A program made the position numbers and the translations under genes. 47,293 bases of DNA from the IMG/VR virus record IMGVR_UViG_3300043777_000041, positions 1-47,293 of that record, one strand, 5' to 3'. The notes under the pieces are model-generated. The model was not told the origin of the DNA. It worked only from the letters and a program-made list of their open reading frames with translations, and did not search any database. Shown here in pieces: positions 31,893 to 39,281 of the stretch (position 1 is the first letter of the stretch; the number at the start of each line of letters is the position of its first letter). This stretch comes from a virus.

Positions 31893-31954
31893 GTTTGGTT
31901 AGCTTGGCTACCTTGGCCCTCGAAAATCCTGCGAGGATTTTACGGCCATAGAGG
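31893..31954 (+). repeat. 62-bp cassette element E (cassette 3, left)
   Basis: Outer GTTTGGTTAG at 31893, inner GCCATAGAGG at 31945-31954, which begins the ribosome site of the enclosed gene. Contains AAAATCCT-gcg-AGGATTTT, the strongest hairpin of the family, and the alternative CTCG/CGAG pairing. Confidence 0.9.
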
Positions 31955-31962
31955 ATTGAGAC

Positions 31963-32427
31963 ATGCGTGATTTAGACCACGAAACAATGCAACGCGCACT
32001 CGACGAAATGCGACCAAATCCAAACCCGCGCATTGTTGCGCTTTTGGATTATGCACTCGACGAAATCTTACCTAAACTTCACAAAGACGAATACGCAGAG
32101 TGGATCGGCTGGGCGGCATCATGGAAAGCGGGAAGACGCACGCCACAGACCTGTGTTGACATCGGGCATTTTTGTTTCAGTCACAAGGGATGGGGCCTTG
32201 ATGGAAACGCTATAGAGCCCGTCTGGCATTGCCTTGGGCAACTGGCATGGGCCGCAAAGGAAGCGTGCTATTCGACGCCCGCCAGCGGATGGCTTGTGAT
32301 TCGCTACATCGCCGACGCCATGATCGCTTTCGGCATCGCATTCCCCATCGAAAAATTTGCGGTGCTTGAGCCGCCAACGCTTGACCTCTATGGCAGTAAA
32401 AACCCAAGAGAACTATTGAGCGATTAG
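31963..32427 (+). CDS. Unknown cargo protein of cassette 3
   Basis: The product has 154 residues; AGAGGATTGAGA from element E precedes the ATG. It is Trp/Ala-rich and helical (EYAEWIGWAASWKAGRRT, then WHCLGQLAWAAKEACYS and GWLVIRYIADAMIAFGI), reminiscent in rhythm of some immunity-type proteins. That resemblance is loose. The last residues (YGSKNPRELLSD) are encoded inside element F. Confidence 0.6.
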   Translation: MRDLDHETMQRALDEMRPNPNPRIVALLDYALDEILPKLHKDEYAEWIGWAASWKAGRRTPQTCVDIGHFCFSHKGWGLDGNAIEPVWHCLGQLAWAAKEACYSTPASGWLVIRYIADAMIAFGIAFPIEKFAVLEPPTLDLYGSKNPRELLSD

Positions 32428-32446
32428 GTAGCCAGTCTAACCAAAC
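32385..32446 (-). repeat. 62-bp cassette element F (cassette 3, right)
   Basis: Inverted partner of element E. The stop codon of the enclosed gene is inside. The outer end is nine bases before the start of the next gene. Central pairing is CTCAA with TTGGG. Confidence 0.9.
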
Positions 32447-32454
32447 AAACAACA

Positions 32455-32883
32455 ATGACGCACACTCGCCCTCAACGTCTCCCCTCCATCGCCCCTCCCG
32501 GCGCACTTCTCAAGCGCGCCTTCGGCATAGCGCAGCGGATCAAGTTGAAAGTCATCGGTGATTCCGATCCGGTCTATCTGGAAATGATCAGACAAATGCC
32601 CTGCCTGGGCTGTAACGATCAGCCGAGCGAAGCCGCCCACGTCAGAATGCAATCGGGCGCGCACAACAAACACGGCGGCATGGGCAAGAAGCCGCACGAT
32701 AAATTCGCTTTGCCATTGTGTCCTGACTGCCATCGCGAACAGCACAGGATCGGCGAGCGCGCGTTCTGGTCCATCGTTGGAATTCACCCGCTATTTGTCT
32801 GCGAACGACTCTATGCAGCGCGTGGGGATTTGGGTAAGATGCGCGATGTGTTGTTTGCGGCGCGGGCTGGGATGTTGGAATAG
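32455..32883 (+). CDS. HNH-like zinc-binding nuclease candidate (DUF968/HNHc type)
   Basis: The product has 142 residues. MPCLGCNDQPSEAAHVRM, GMGKKPHDKFALPLCPDCH and REQHRIGERAFW reproduce the CxxC, AHxR, CxxC and HxxQH order of small phage HNH-type proteins found in recombination modules. A structure-specific nuclease is the likely role. The start follows element F with no strong ribosome site. Confidence 0.7.
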   Translation: MTHTRPQRLPSIAPPGALLKRAFGIAQRIKLKVIGDSDPVYLEMIRQMPCLGCNDQPSEAAHVRMQSGAHNKHGGMGKKPHDKFALPLCPDCHREQHRIGERAFWSIVGIHPLFVCERLYAARGDLGKMRDVLFAARAGMLE

Positions 32884-32912
32884 GCACATCCGACAGGTAT
32901 GTCGGGGAAAAT

Positions 32913-33122
32913 ATGACCAAGCACCAAAAAGAAATCATCGCTCTCATGCTGAACGGCACCGGCCGCGTAAGCGCGGGTACATTCAACGACCTTTGCGGTA
33001 GCGCAAGGACTGTCCGCGCCATGTTTCGCGACAGCTATGTGAGCGGAGACGATCTGCCTGCCGTTTATGTGACGGTGACAGATGAAGGCCGCAAGGCATT
33101 TCGCGTTTGGAATGGAAAGTAA
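32913..33122 (+). CDS. Small winged-helix-like protein
   Basis: The product has 69 residues with GGGGAAA upstream. KEIIALMLNGTGRVSAGTFN then VTVTDEGRKAFRVWNG resembles a minimal winged helix; DNA binding is a guess. No family recognised. Confidence 0.5.
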   Translation: MTKHQKEIIALMLNGTGRVSAGTFNDLCGSARTVRAMFRDSYVSGDDLPAVYVTVTDEGRKAFRVWNGK

Positions 33123-33139
33123 CAACAAGTTAACAGGCC

Positions 33140-33451
33140 ATGGAAGCGGAACAGGAACTCAGCAAGCCGACAAAATGCCCGCATTGCGGAGGCGATTTGG
33201 CATTCGAGCTAGTGTCTCGGCTGACGAAGGAATCTCGAATGTCCTTTGCCGTGCATCCGCAAGATGGCGAACTCCTAAGTGCCAAGACCGTAGGAGGCAC
33301 ATTGGCTCAATTAGATAAGTTGTTGACCGCCATCGGTAAGGACCTCGGCGTGAAAACGACAGTGCTGGTCAATGGCGTCTCGTTTGATAAAGGCAGCGTG
33401 ACCGTCGATCTTTTGGTTGCGAGGCACGAACAAAAACCGAAGGCAGAGTAA
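33140..33451 (+). CDS. Zinc-knuckle protein, unknown
   Basis: The product has 103 residues. One CPHCGG pair near residue 13 is not matched by a second, so zinc binding may need dimerisation. The rest (GTLAQLDKLLTAIGKDLGVK, then VLVNGVSFDKGSVTVDLLVA) looks alpha/beta. No family recognised. Confidence 0.5.
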   Translation: MEAEQELSKPTKCPHCGGDLAFELVSRLTKESRMSFAVHPQDGELLSAKTVGGTLAQLDKLLTAIGKDLGVKTTVLVNGVSFDKGSVTVDLLVARHEQKPKAE

Positions 33452-33457
33452 TACGGA

Positions 33458-33799
33458 ATGAGCAGGCAAATGCAAATCACAATTCAAATTCGCGGCGGTT
33501 CAGACACGGTACGCGGCACGCCATGCGGACCATTTCTCATTCATAAGCCGCTGGGTGGCATAGACCTGGGTGATTGGACCGTCAGTCATCGCAAAACCGG
33601 CCTGCGCTTCCCTTGCTCGTTCTTGACCCGAGAGGATGCCCGAAAATTCGCGAAGGAGGTTCAATCTGTGATGGACTTTGAAGCGATTGAGGTCGCAGCG
33701 CCCACCGGCCGCGACTTCAAGTGCGAGTGGACGAAAGGCGCCCCGACGGTCAAGCAAAAAGAGAAAGTCAAAAAGCTGATGAAAAAATTCGGCGTTTGA
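33458..33799 (+). CDS. Unknown early protein (113 aa)
   Basis: The product has 113 residues: GTPCGPFLIHKPLGGIDLGD, then WTVSHRKTGLRFPCSFLTRE and DARKFAKEVQSVMDFEAIEV, ending in a Lys-rich helix. No family recognised. It starts six bases after the gene before. Confidence 0.5.
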   Translation: MSRQMQITIQIRGGSDTVRGTPCGPFLIHKPLGGIDLGDWTVSHRKTGLRFPCSFLTREDARKFAKEVQSVMDFEAIEVAAPTGRDFKCEWTKGAPTVKQKEKVKKLMKKFGV

Positions 33800-33837
33800 C
33801 GACAAATGACAGAACAGCCGCCAACTTGGAGGTAACC

Positions 33838-34368
33838 ATGCACCCCACCTATGAATTTCGCCCGCTGCCTACCTGGACCGAGAATTGGCCGATGCGAGGC
33901 GATCAGGTCTATCGGTACGCCGAAGGCAAATGGATTCCTGATGACGGCGAGTACGATCTTGCTTTCGTCTGCAACCAAATCTGTCTCATGGTCGAATTGC
34001 CATACCAGCGCGGCATCGCCTGGAAGTGGCTGACCACGCATTGGACCGGCCATCAGTCCAAACATCCGCGTGGCAACCCGTGGCACTACGCGCTACGGGA
34101 AGGCGAGACCGAGTGGGGCGGCAATTGGGGCAGAGACAGGCACCCAAACGAGCGCGCTGGCCGCGCCGGAATGGATTGGGCTTGCGCGCGTCATCGCGCA
34201 GCGAGCGGCCATCATGTTCAATTCGACTTGAGCGACCCGCATATTGCCGCCGGGCTGCTACGCGAGCGCGAGACAAAGAAGATCGTCATGTTCCCCGACA
34301 AACCGGACTGCATGTACTGCGGACAAAATTGGGCAGCTCAGAAAATCAAGGCGGCCCGAAAACGGTGA
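33838..34368 (+). CDS. Unknown early protein (176 aa), possible zinc site
   Basis: The product has 176 residues; GGAGGT lies six bases before the ATG. It contains WPMRGDQVYRYAEGKWIPDD, WLTTHWTGHQSKHPRGNPWH, MDWACARHRAASGHHVQ and a C-terminal CMYCGQNW. His/Cys content suggests metal binding. No family recognised. Confidence 0.55.
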   Translation: MHPTYEFRPLPTWTENWPMRGDQVYRYAEGKWIPDDGEYDLAFVCNQICLMVELPYQRGIAWKWLTTHWTGHQSKHPRGNPWHYALREGETEWGGNWGRDRHPNERAGRAGMDWACARHRAASGHHVQFDLSDPHIAAGLLRERETKKIVMFPDKPDCMYCGQNWAAQKIKAARKR

Positions 34369-34400
34369 CATACTTCTGCTTAGCATGGGGAAAATAAACG

Positions 34401-34754
34401 ATGAACGATTTGATCGAGCGATTGGAGAAGGCGACGGGGCGCGACCTTTCGCTTGATTATCAGATTGAGCTTTACGTTCGCGACGGGAAACCGTTGCCGC
34501 GCGATTCTCAAAACTGGCCCATAGGGGTGAAGGATTATACAAGTTCCATTGATGCCGCCCTGACGTTGGTTCCGAAGGGGCTCAATTATGTTTTAAAGGC
34601 ACGAAACCCTGGCGCAAAAAGCGAAGCCCGCGTCGGCGGTCCGCAAGGCGGTTTTATTATCAAAGACGGCGAGCATTCCAGTCCCGCTATTGCCCTCTGC
34701 ATCGCGGCACTTAAAGCCCGCGCCGCTATGGCCGAACAACAGCCGGTTAACTGA
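34401..34754 (+). CDS. Phage ABA sandwich-domain protein
   Basis: The product has 117 residues. The start NDLIERLEKATGRDLSLD, the central YTSSIDAALTLVPKGLNYVL and the end SPAIALCIAALKARAAM match the phage ABA sandwich family common in alphaproteobacterial phages. Function is unknown. It lies just upstream of the autoregulated HTH gene. Confidence 0.75.
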   Translation: MNDLIERLEKATGRDLSLDYQIELYVRDGKPLPRDSQNWPIGVKDYTSSIDAALTLVPKGLNYVLKARNPGAKSEARVGGPQGGFIIKDGEHSSPAIALCIAALKARAAMAEQQPVN

Positions 34755-34774
34755 GGTTTAGTCGCCAGAAAAAT

Positions 34775-34818
34775 ATTTTCGCAACCTAGTTGACATTCGC
34801 AAAAGGCGAAAATAATAT
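34775..34818 (+). promoter_or_regulatory. Strong promoter with operator-like inverted repeats
   Basis: TTGACA (34790-34795), exactly 17 bases, then TAATAT (34813-34818). ATTTTCGC (34775-34782) and GCGAAAAT (34806-34813) are inverted around the -35, and TTCGC/GCGAA (34796-34800, 34806-34810) form an inner pair. It directly precedes an HTH gene, which probably represses it. Confidence 0.75.
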
Positions 34819-34825
34819 GCCCTCC

Positions 34826-35026
34826 ATGATCTACCGGACTGACGAGCAAATCGCCGCCGAACTCCGATCCAAGATCGGCTACGCGACTACGCAAACGGCA
34901 ATGGCTGAGGAATTGGGGCTTTCAAAAGCCTATCTTTCCGAAGTCCTGGCCGGGAAAAAGTCGGTCGGTAAGAAAATCTTGAAGGCGCTTGGGTATGAGC
35001 CCACGCCATTTTACCGGAGGGGTTAA
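34826..35026 (+). CDS. XRE/Cro-type HTH regulator, probable leaderless mRNA
   Basis: The product has 66 residues. TQTAMAEELGLSKAYLSEVL is a clear helix-turn-helix, followed by GKKSVGKKILKALGYEP. An in-frame ATG at 34817 lies inside the -10 hexamer, so it cannot be used from this promoter. The ATG at 34826 falls at the expected transcription start, implying a leaderless message. It is followed after two bases by the next gene and may control it. Confidence 0.75.
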   Translation: MIYRTDEQIAAELRSKIGYATTQTAMAEELGLSKAYLSEVLAGKKSVGKKILKALGYEPTPFYRRG

Positions 35027-35028
35027 CC

Positions 35029-35802
35029 GTGGCGAAGAAATCCAAGACGACCGAAGCCGAGCAGAAGCGCGAGGTTTCTCAGGAGCCGATCAATCTTGGC
35101 GCGCTCCTGTCCACCAAGCCGATCTTTCAGTCGTTCCATCTGTGGCTGGTCGGCGACACGCCGCTGATCACTCATGCTTGGTCCCAGAAGGCCAAGCTGG
35201 AAATGCTGCAAAAGCAGGTCAAGGCCACGCGTGCCGGCAAGGAAGCCCGCGATCCACAGGCGGACTTTGTTTCGTCCCTCTACGAAATGGGCGACGGCAG
35301 CTATGGCTTCCCGGCGACGGGCGTCAAAAACTGCATCCTGTCGTCCGCACACAAGGACAAGGGCATCGCCCGGTCGGCTGTGATGCAGGCGCTGTGGATT
35401 GATGCCCAGATGATTCGCACGCGCCCTGCGCTCGCTGGCGCGGTTTGCGACATGCCCCTGGTCCGCATCTACGGCGGCGAGCCGGAAATGCGCGAGGACA
35501 TGGTGAAGATCGGTAGCGGTTTGCAGAAGATCGCGAACCTTGCCTATCGCGGCCAATTCACCGTGTGGGCAATGAAGATCACCGGCCGCTTCAATGCGTC
35601 CGTGCTGGCGCCGGAAGCCCTTACCTTTCTGATCAACGAAAGCGGCATGGCGTCTGGCCTCGGCGAATGGCGCAATGAGCGCAAAGGCATGTTCGGTGCC
35701 TTCCACCTTGCCAACTTGCAAGAGCAGACGGCGTGGGAAGCCTTCGCCGCCGGCACGGGTGCCATGCCGATCCCGGCATCATATGCGATGGCAGCGGAGT
35801 AA
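35029..35802 (+). CDS. Conserved phage protein of unknown function with Gly-rich C-terminal motif
   Basis: The product has 257 residues from a GTG with CGGAGGGG upstream. LVGDTPLITHAWSQKAKLEM, YGFPATGVKNCILSSAHKDK, FTVWAMKITGRFNASVLAPE and the C-terminal GLGEWRNERKGMFGAF mark a family I recall only as hypothetical phage proteins. The glycine-rich loop is reminiscent of ferredoxin-like RNA-binding folds, but this is speculation. It always seems to travel with the next gene. Confidence 0.6.
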   Translation: MAKKSKTTEAEQKREVSQEPINLGALLSTKPIFQSFHLWLVGDTPLITHAWSQKAKLEMLQKQVKATRAGKEARDPQADFVSSLYEMGDGSYGFPATGVKNCILSSAHKDKGIARSAVMQALWIDAQMIRTRPALAGAVCDMPLVRIYGGEPEMREDMVKIGSGLQKIANLAYRGQFTVWAMKITGRFNASVLAPEALTFLINESGMASGLGEWRNERKGMFGAFHLANLQEQTAWEAFAAGTGAMPIPASYAMAAE

Positions 35803-35808
35803 CCAACT

Positions 35809-36315
35809 ATGATCAAATACACCTTCAAAGATGAACCGCTGACAATCAAGAACAAGGCCAAGGCCGCGCCGCAGAAGATCGGTGAAGCTCTGGCTCAGAT
35901 TGCGGCGGCATCCAAAGGCCACCTGACGCCAAAGGCGGTCGTTTCCGAGGCCCGCAACAATCGATCGGTGCTGCATCGGCATTTCGAGTGGGATGATGCG
36001 GTAGCCGCAGAAGCGTTCCGCCTCGATCAAGCCCGCACGCTGATCCGGTCCATCCGGGTTGTCGATGATGAAAACGATGAAACGCCGCCGGCTTGGGTGA
36101 GCATTTCGGACAAGGGCGGCACGTCGTACCGGACGCTGCAAGACGTTCTCGACAGTGCGGACTTGCAGGTGCAAGCCCTCAAGCAAGCCGAGCGCGACCT
36201 GGATGCGTTCCAGAAGCGTTACCGGCAGTTCGAGGATATTTGCGATGTGATCAAATCGGCGCGTGAGATCATTTCAAAGCGTCGCGACAATCTTGAAAAT
36301 CGACCGCACGCTTAG
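35809..36315 (+). CDS. Conserved partner protein of unknown function
   Basis: The product has 168 residues. Landmarks are IAAASKGHLTPKAVVSEAR, SVLHRHFEWDDAVAAEAFRL, DQARTLIRSIRV and a C-terminal helix (FQKRYRQFEDICDVIKSARE). The HFEWDD block is characteristic of a family found beside the preceding type of gene. A joint role in early DNA or RNA metabolism is likely but undefined. Confidence 0.6.
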   Translation: MIKYTFKDEPLTIKNKAKAAPQKIGEALAQIAAASKGHLTPKAVVSEARNNRSVLHRHFEWDDAVAAEAFRLDQARTLIRSIRVVDDENDETPPAWVSISDKGGTSYRTLQDVLDSADLQVQALKQAERDLDAFQKRYRQFEDICDVIKSAREIISKRRDNLENRPHA

Positions 36316-36880
36316 CGGCCGGTGAGAGGCAAGGCTGGTAAGGGAAAAGTTCCTCACGGCATGAACGGTCGAGGTTTAGAGAGTTAAAGCAGGCCACGAA
36401 CGGAAAGTCACAACGTGTTGAGTGGGTGATTGGTTTGTCAGACCATAGCTTGGCAAGTGAAGTTTCTGTGAGGCAGGCATGTAGCGTTTCGGACGTTCAC
36501 GACTTGTTTGTGAGAGTTGTGGGAATGCGAGTAGTGTTGTTGCTTGATAAGGCAGGCGGGGCACATTCAGGATCGTTCCGTTATGTGACAGGTTCTTCTT
36601 GGATGGTCTAAGCAGGCATTGTCCGGCAGGTAGGCGACCGGAAAGACGGTGCGAGTAAAGGCGAGGCAGGATTGGCGAGTTCCGGCACGCATAGTTGCGT
36701 CCAGTAATCGTTCGGTTCTTTGAAGCAAGGCAGGCGGGGTTTTGTTTGGAGCATCCAGGCACAATCCGGTCCTGATCGGAAAAGTAAAGCAGTCTAGGCG
36801 TCGCTCATTCGGGAAACGCGTAGACGCTCACAGTAGGGTAAGGCAGGCAATTCCTGCCTTACCAACTCTCTGAGGACGAA
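36316..36880 (+). repeat. Non-coding region with degenerate GGCAGGC repeats
   Basis: No convincing gene lies in these 565 bases. GGCAGG or GCAGGC occurs about eight times at 40-85-base intervals (36388, 36472, 36551, 36611, 36625, 36665, 36730, 36842), often preceded by TAA or AAG. AAGGCAGGCGGGG is exact twice (36549-36561, 36728-36740). The region ends in a perfect hairpin. Possible origin, sRNA array or regulator-binding region. Confidence 0.6.
36837..36863 (+). promoter_or_regulatory. Perfect hairpin ahead of the small-gene cluster
   Basis: GGTAAGGCAGG/CCTGCCTTACC, 11 bp with a 5-base loop. No T-run follows on the plus strand; on the minus strand it is followed by ACTGTGAGCG, also no T-run. 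It ends 17 bases before the next ATG, next to its ribosome site. Confidence 0.75.
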
Positions 36881-37135
36881 ATGAAGCACGAATATACAGT
36901 TTTCGAGGTAGCGGGTGACGCCTGCACTTTGCTTGGCTCGTTCCCCGAGCGTCCGCCCGCACAGCATTGCGCCAGAGAGGCGCATGGCCGTGGTGACGTG
37001 TTCCGGCTGATCTACAAAGACGACATCTACATCGGCGGCATAGCTGGGAAGCAAGTAAGCAACGACGAATGGGCGAAAGCCACCCATACCGTGCAGCGGA
37101 TGCGGATGGAAAAGAGCAGCGAGAAGGTGGCGTGA
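36881..37135 (+). CDS. Unknown small protein (84 aa)
   Basis: The product has 84 residues with GAGGA before the ATG. EYTVFEVAGDACTLLGSFPE then DVFRLIYKDDIYIGGIAGK looks like a small beta-rich fold with a helical tail. First gene of the small-gene cluster. Its stop overlaps the next start (TGATG). Confidence 0.5.
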   Translation: MKHEYTVFEVAGDACTLLGSFPERPPAQHCAREAHGRGDVFRLIYKDDIYIGGIAGKQVSNDEWAKATHTVQRMRMEKSSEKVA

Positions 37136-37305
37136 TGGGCAAGAAAGCAGATCAAAAGGCAGATGAGGCCATGCAACGAATTTGGAAGGAATGGTTTGAG
37201 TTCTACTCCAAACACTTTCGCGGTCCAGGCATTACAATATCTAGCGCCGATCAAATCGCGTTCTACGAGATTGCACAGCCTATCTTGCGCGATCTGGCGC
37301 GCTGA
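37135..37305 (+). CDS. Unknown small protein (56 aa)
   Basis: The product has 56 residues: KADEAMQRIWKEWFEFYSKH then SADQIAFYEIAQPILRDLAR, two helices. Coupled to the gene before. No family recognised. Confidence 0.5.
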   Translation: MGKKADQKADEAMQRIWKEWFEFYSKHFRGPGITISSADQIAFYEIAQPILRDLAR

Positions 37306-37341
37306 TGCGTCGTTAGTGCCTTTTTGTACGAGGACAGGGCC

Positions 37342-37743
37342 ATGAAACACACGATGGACGACAGGACCGGGTTTGAGAGTGACCCACTGGTGTTTTGCTC
37401 CGACTGTCCGGCCCCGCATCAGTGTGCCGAGGCAGATGAGTGTTGCGCGGAAGGATTTTTGGCAGCAAAGGTTGATGACCTTTGTACGGCACCGGGCGCG
37501 GCTGACCTGACTTTTGGTGGCCTACTCACCGTCATGATCGGCGAAATGTTCCTGCACGTCGAAACGCTCGATTCGGCGGCGCCGCACCGCTTCTATCTCG
37601 AATGTAAGCAATGCGAGGGCACCGACAATGAACGCCCAAGAGGGCAGCGACGGCAAATTCATCTGGTCAAGCACACACCGGACTGCTCGCTTGGTCGCCA
37701 CATGCCGCGCCTGCTGGCGATGGCGAACAAAGACGTGACCTAA
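37342..37743 (+). CDS. Cysteine-rich protein, unknown (133 aa)
   Basis: The product has 133 residues from the ATG with GAGGACAGGG upstream. FCSDCPAPHQCAEADECCAE at about 18-37 and YLECKQCEG near 95 suggest two metal sites. No family recognised. Confidence 0.5.
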   Translation: MKHTMDDRTGFESDPLVFCSDCPAPHQCAEADECCAEGFLAAKVDDLCTAPGAADLTFGGLLTVMIGEMFLHVETLDSAAPHRFYLECKQCEGTDNERPRGQRRQIHLVKHTPDCSLGRHMPRLLAMANKDVT

Positions 37744-37769
37744 CGAACGGGCACATACACGGGGTTAAC

Positions 37770-37982
37770 ATGGAAAATCAGAAGGTCGAGGTCATCAGCC
37801 GCCCGAGATTTAAGGCAGGGGACCGCGTGTCTCATCTCTCGGTTGGCGACGGTGTTGTGACACGGAGTTGGGATGGAATGGTCCAGGTTCGTTTTCAGCG
37901 CTGCGTTGGCATTTATGACGACAATTGGTTCCGCGTACATCCTGGCTGGCTCAATCTCTCACCTAAAAGGACGGCCCTATGA
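37770..37982 (+). CDS. Small SH3-like (KOW-type) barrel protein
   Basis: The product has 70 residues. FKAGDRVSHLSVGDGVVTRS then MVQVRFQRCVGIYDDNWF has the spacing of a small KOW/SH3-like barrel (GDRV..GDGVV). The start has GGGG upstream. Possible nucleic-acid or protein binding. Confidence 0.55.
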   Translation: MENQKVEVISRPRFKAGDRVSHLSVGDGVVTRSWDGMVQVRFQRCVGIYDDNWFRVHPGWLNLSPKRTAL

Positions 37983-38146
37983 GCGAAAAAATCGAGCGCC
38001 AGCAGGTCCCGCATAATTTCCTATTTTGTGACCGCGATCGTCAGCCATGCTTTTGGCGGGAGTGTTTGGCGCGGGGGTGTATGGCGACCGTCGAGGCACA
38101 TGTAGAGGAAAAAAGACAATCCGATGTGGCCTGCAAAATCCTATAA
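37979..38146 (+). CDS. Unknown small protein (55 aa)
   Basis: The product has 55 residues, starting in an ATGA overlap. FLFCDRDRQPCFWRECLARG has three Cys spaced for a metal site. It overlaps the next gene by 23 bases. No family recognised. Confidence 0.45.
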   Translation: MSEKIERQQVPHNFLFCDRDRQPCFWRECLARGCMATVEAHVEEKRQSDVACKIL

Positions 38147-38471
38147 GGCACTTGACCGCGGCATTCGGTTTGCCGTTCGAGTTCTCCATGCTCGCGGCTT
38201 CGAGACATGCCAATCATGCCAGGGCGGTAAAGGACATGCCTACAAGGAACCTACGGTCGATCTCGTAGCCGGCGGCGATGATGCAACGGGATTTGGCGCG
38301 CTCGCTGCGCTGCGGGATCATGGATTACCCGTTTCGGAGCTTTCAATTGTTTGGCCAATCAGAAACGGCCACCCCTACGAGAAGCTGTGGCGGATCACGT
38401 TCTACAAGACGATGGAAGATCGAGCAGACGAGAAGCCGATGTTTATCTACGCCGCTACAAACAGGCATTAA
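38124..38471 (+). CDS. Unknown small protein (115 aa)
   Basis: The product has 115 residues: RFAVRVLHARGFETCQSCQG, then TVDLVAGGDDATGFGALAAL and ELSIVWPIRNGHPYEKLWRI. A CQSCQGGKGHAY element resembles a DnaJ-type half-ribbon. Function unknown. Confidence 0.5.
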   Translation: MWPAKSYKALDRGIRFAVRVLHARGFETCQSCQGGKGHAYKEPTVDLVAGGDDATGFGALAALRDHGLPVSELSIVWPIRNGHPYEKLWRITFYKTMEDRADEKPMFIYAATNRH

Positions 38472-38483
38472 CAGGACGTTTGC

Positions 38484-38585
38484 ATGAGTTTCCTTATAAC
38501 GCTGGCGCTCTTTGCCGCCGTTGGTGGCTTGGTAGGCTGGGTTTTTATCAGACCGCTTGATTGGACTCGAAGGAGGAACGGATGA
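38484..38585 (+). CDS. Tiny membrane protein (33 aa)
   Basis: The product has 33 residues; the N-terminal part (LITLALFAAVGGLVGWVFI) is a single membrane segment with a basic tail RRRN. AGGA precedes it and the stop overlaps the next start (ATGA). Confidence 0.45.
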   Translation: MSFLITLALFAAVGGLVGWVFIRPLDWTRRRNG

Positions 38586-38824
38586 CACCGGAACAACAAA
38601 AGGTACTCGACACAGCGCGTGAGTGGGCATGCGAGCGCGATCCGAAAGACCCCCCATCGAAGGCCCTCTATCTCGCAGTAGCCAGATGCTTTCCTGCGGA
38701 CTATTCGGGGAAGGAGCATTGTACTTGCGGCAAGCAGGACGATTGCGACGAGTGCGCGACCGAGGCGGAAATTCAAGCCAGCCTCGCCGCTTTGGAACGC
38801 GAAGTCGCGGCAGGCGGCGGCTGA
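38582..38824 (+). CDS. Small Cys-rich protein (80 aa)
   Basis: The product has 80 residues with AAGGAGG upstream. A helix (EQQKVLDTAREWACERD) is followed by CTCGKQDDCDECATE, a possible zinc site, and a C-terminal helix. Function unknown. Confidence 0.5.
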   Translation: MTPEQQKVLDTAREWACERDPKDPPSKALYLAVARCFPADYSGKEHCTCGKQDDCDECATEAEIQASLAALEREVAAGGG

Positions 38825-38843
38825 CAGGACGATAGCGCCCACA

Positions 38844-39257
38844 ATGGAGATCATCGTGCCAATCGTGATCTTGATAATCATAGGGGTTCTCATGACTGGA
38901 TGCTCGCAGGGCTACGGTCAACCATCCGGCACAAGCGATGATGCGGTGAAAGATGCTGCTCTTAAAATCGTGTGGCCGCTGCCAGATTGCAGTGAGTCAT
39001 GGATAGGGGGCACAGTCGAGCAATGCGACCGTGCGCAAGCGCGGCTCCTTGAACGTCGCGCCGAGTTTGCAACCTTTGAGCCGACCTGGATGCGCAAAGC
39101 GATCATGGAGTGGCTTGACTTCGCAGAGGGTCAGATTGCCGAAGCCCGAGAGGACTGCGTTACGCAAAAAAGCCGCCGCGATCTTGACGACTACCGGGCT
39201 CGGACCAAAGCCGAGAATGAACGAGCGCAGCAAGTGCTTCGCTCAATCGGGCGCTAA
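38844..39257 (+). CDS. Predicted lipoprotein
   Basis: The product has 137 residues. The hydrophobic N-terminus (IIVPIVILIIIGVLMTGC) ends in LMTGC, a lipobox with Cys 20. The mature part is charged and helical (FAEGQIAEAREDC, then YRARTKAENERAQQ). Early phage lipoproteins often block superinfection, but function here is inferred from location only. Confidence 0.55.
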   Translation: MEIIVPIVILIIIGVLMTGCSQGYGQPSGTSDDAVKDAALKIVWPLPDCSESWIGGTVEQCDRAQARLLERRAEFATFEPTWMRKAIMEWLDFAEGQIAEAREDCVTQKSRRDLDDYRARTKAENERAQQVLRSIGR

Positions 39258-39281
39258 CCGCCGAACAGCATGGAGGCTTAC
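39255..39281 (+). repeat. Intercistronic leader repeat, copy 1
   Basis: TAACCGCCGAACAGCATGGA, then six or so variable bases to a GTG start at 39282. The embedded ATGGAG serves as ribosome site rather than start. Confidence 0.7.

Noticed and set aside
23359-32506. Open frames across the 62-bp elements read VWLxWLP..S.VL.GFY.HRG in several copies, like a conserved peptide
   Set aside because: Changes fall on all codon positions, two copies have an internal stop and one has a frameshift. The DNA, not the peptide, is what is conserved.
36426-36611. A 61-codon plus-strand frame in the same region
   Set aside because: GTG start without ribosome site, crosses repeat units, no family resemblance.
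36376-36762. A 128-codon minus-strand frame in the GGCAGGC region
   Set aside because: No ribosome site and low-complexity Pro/Leu/Arg composition caused by the repeat; neighbours are on the other strand.
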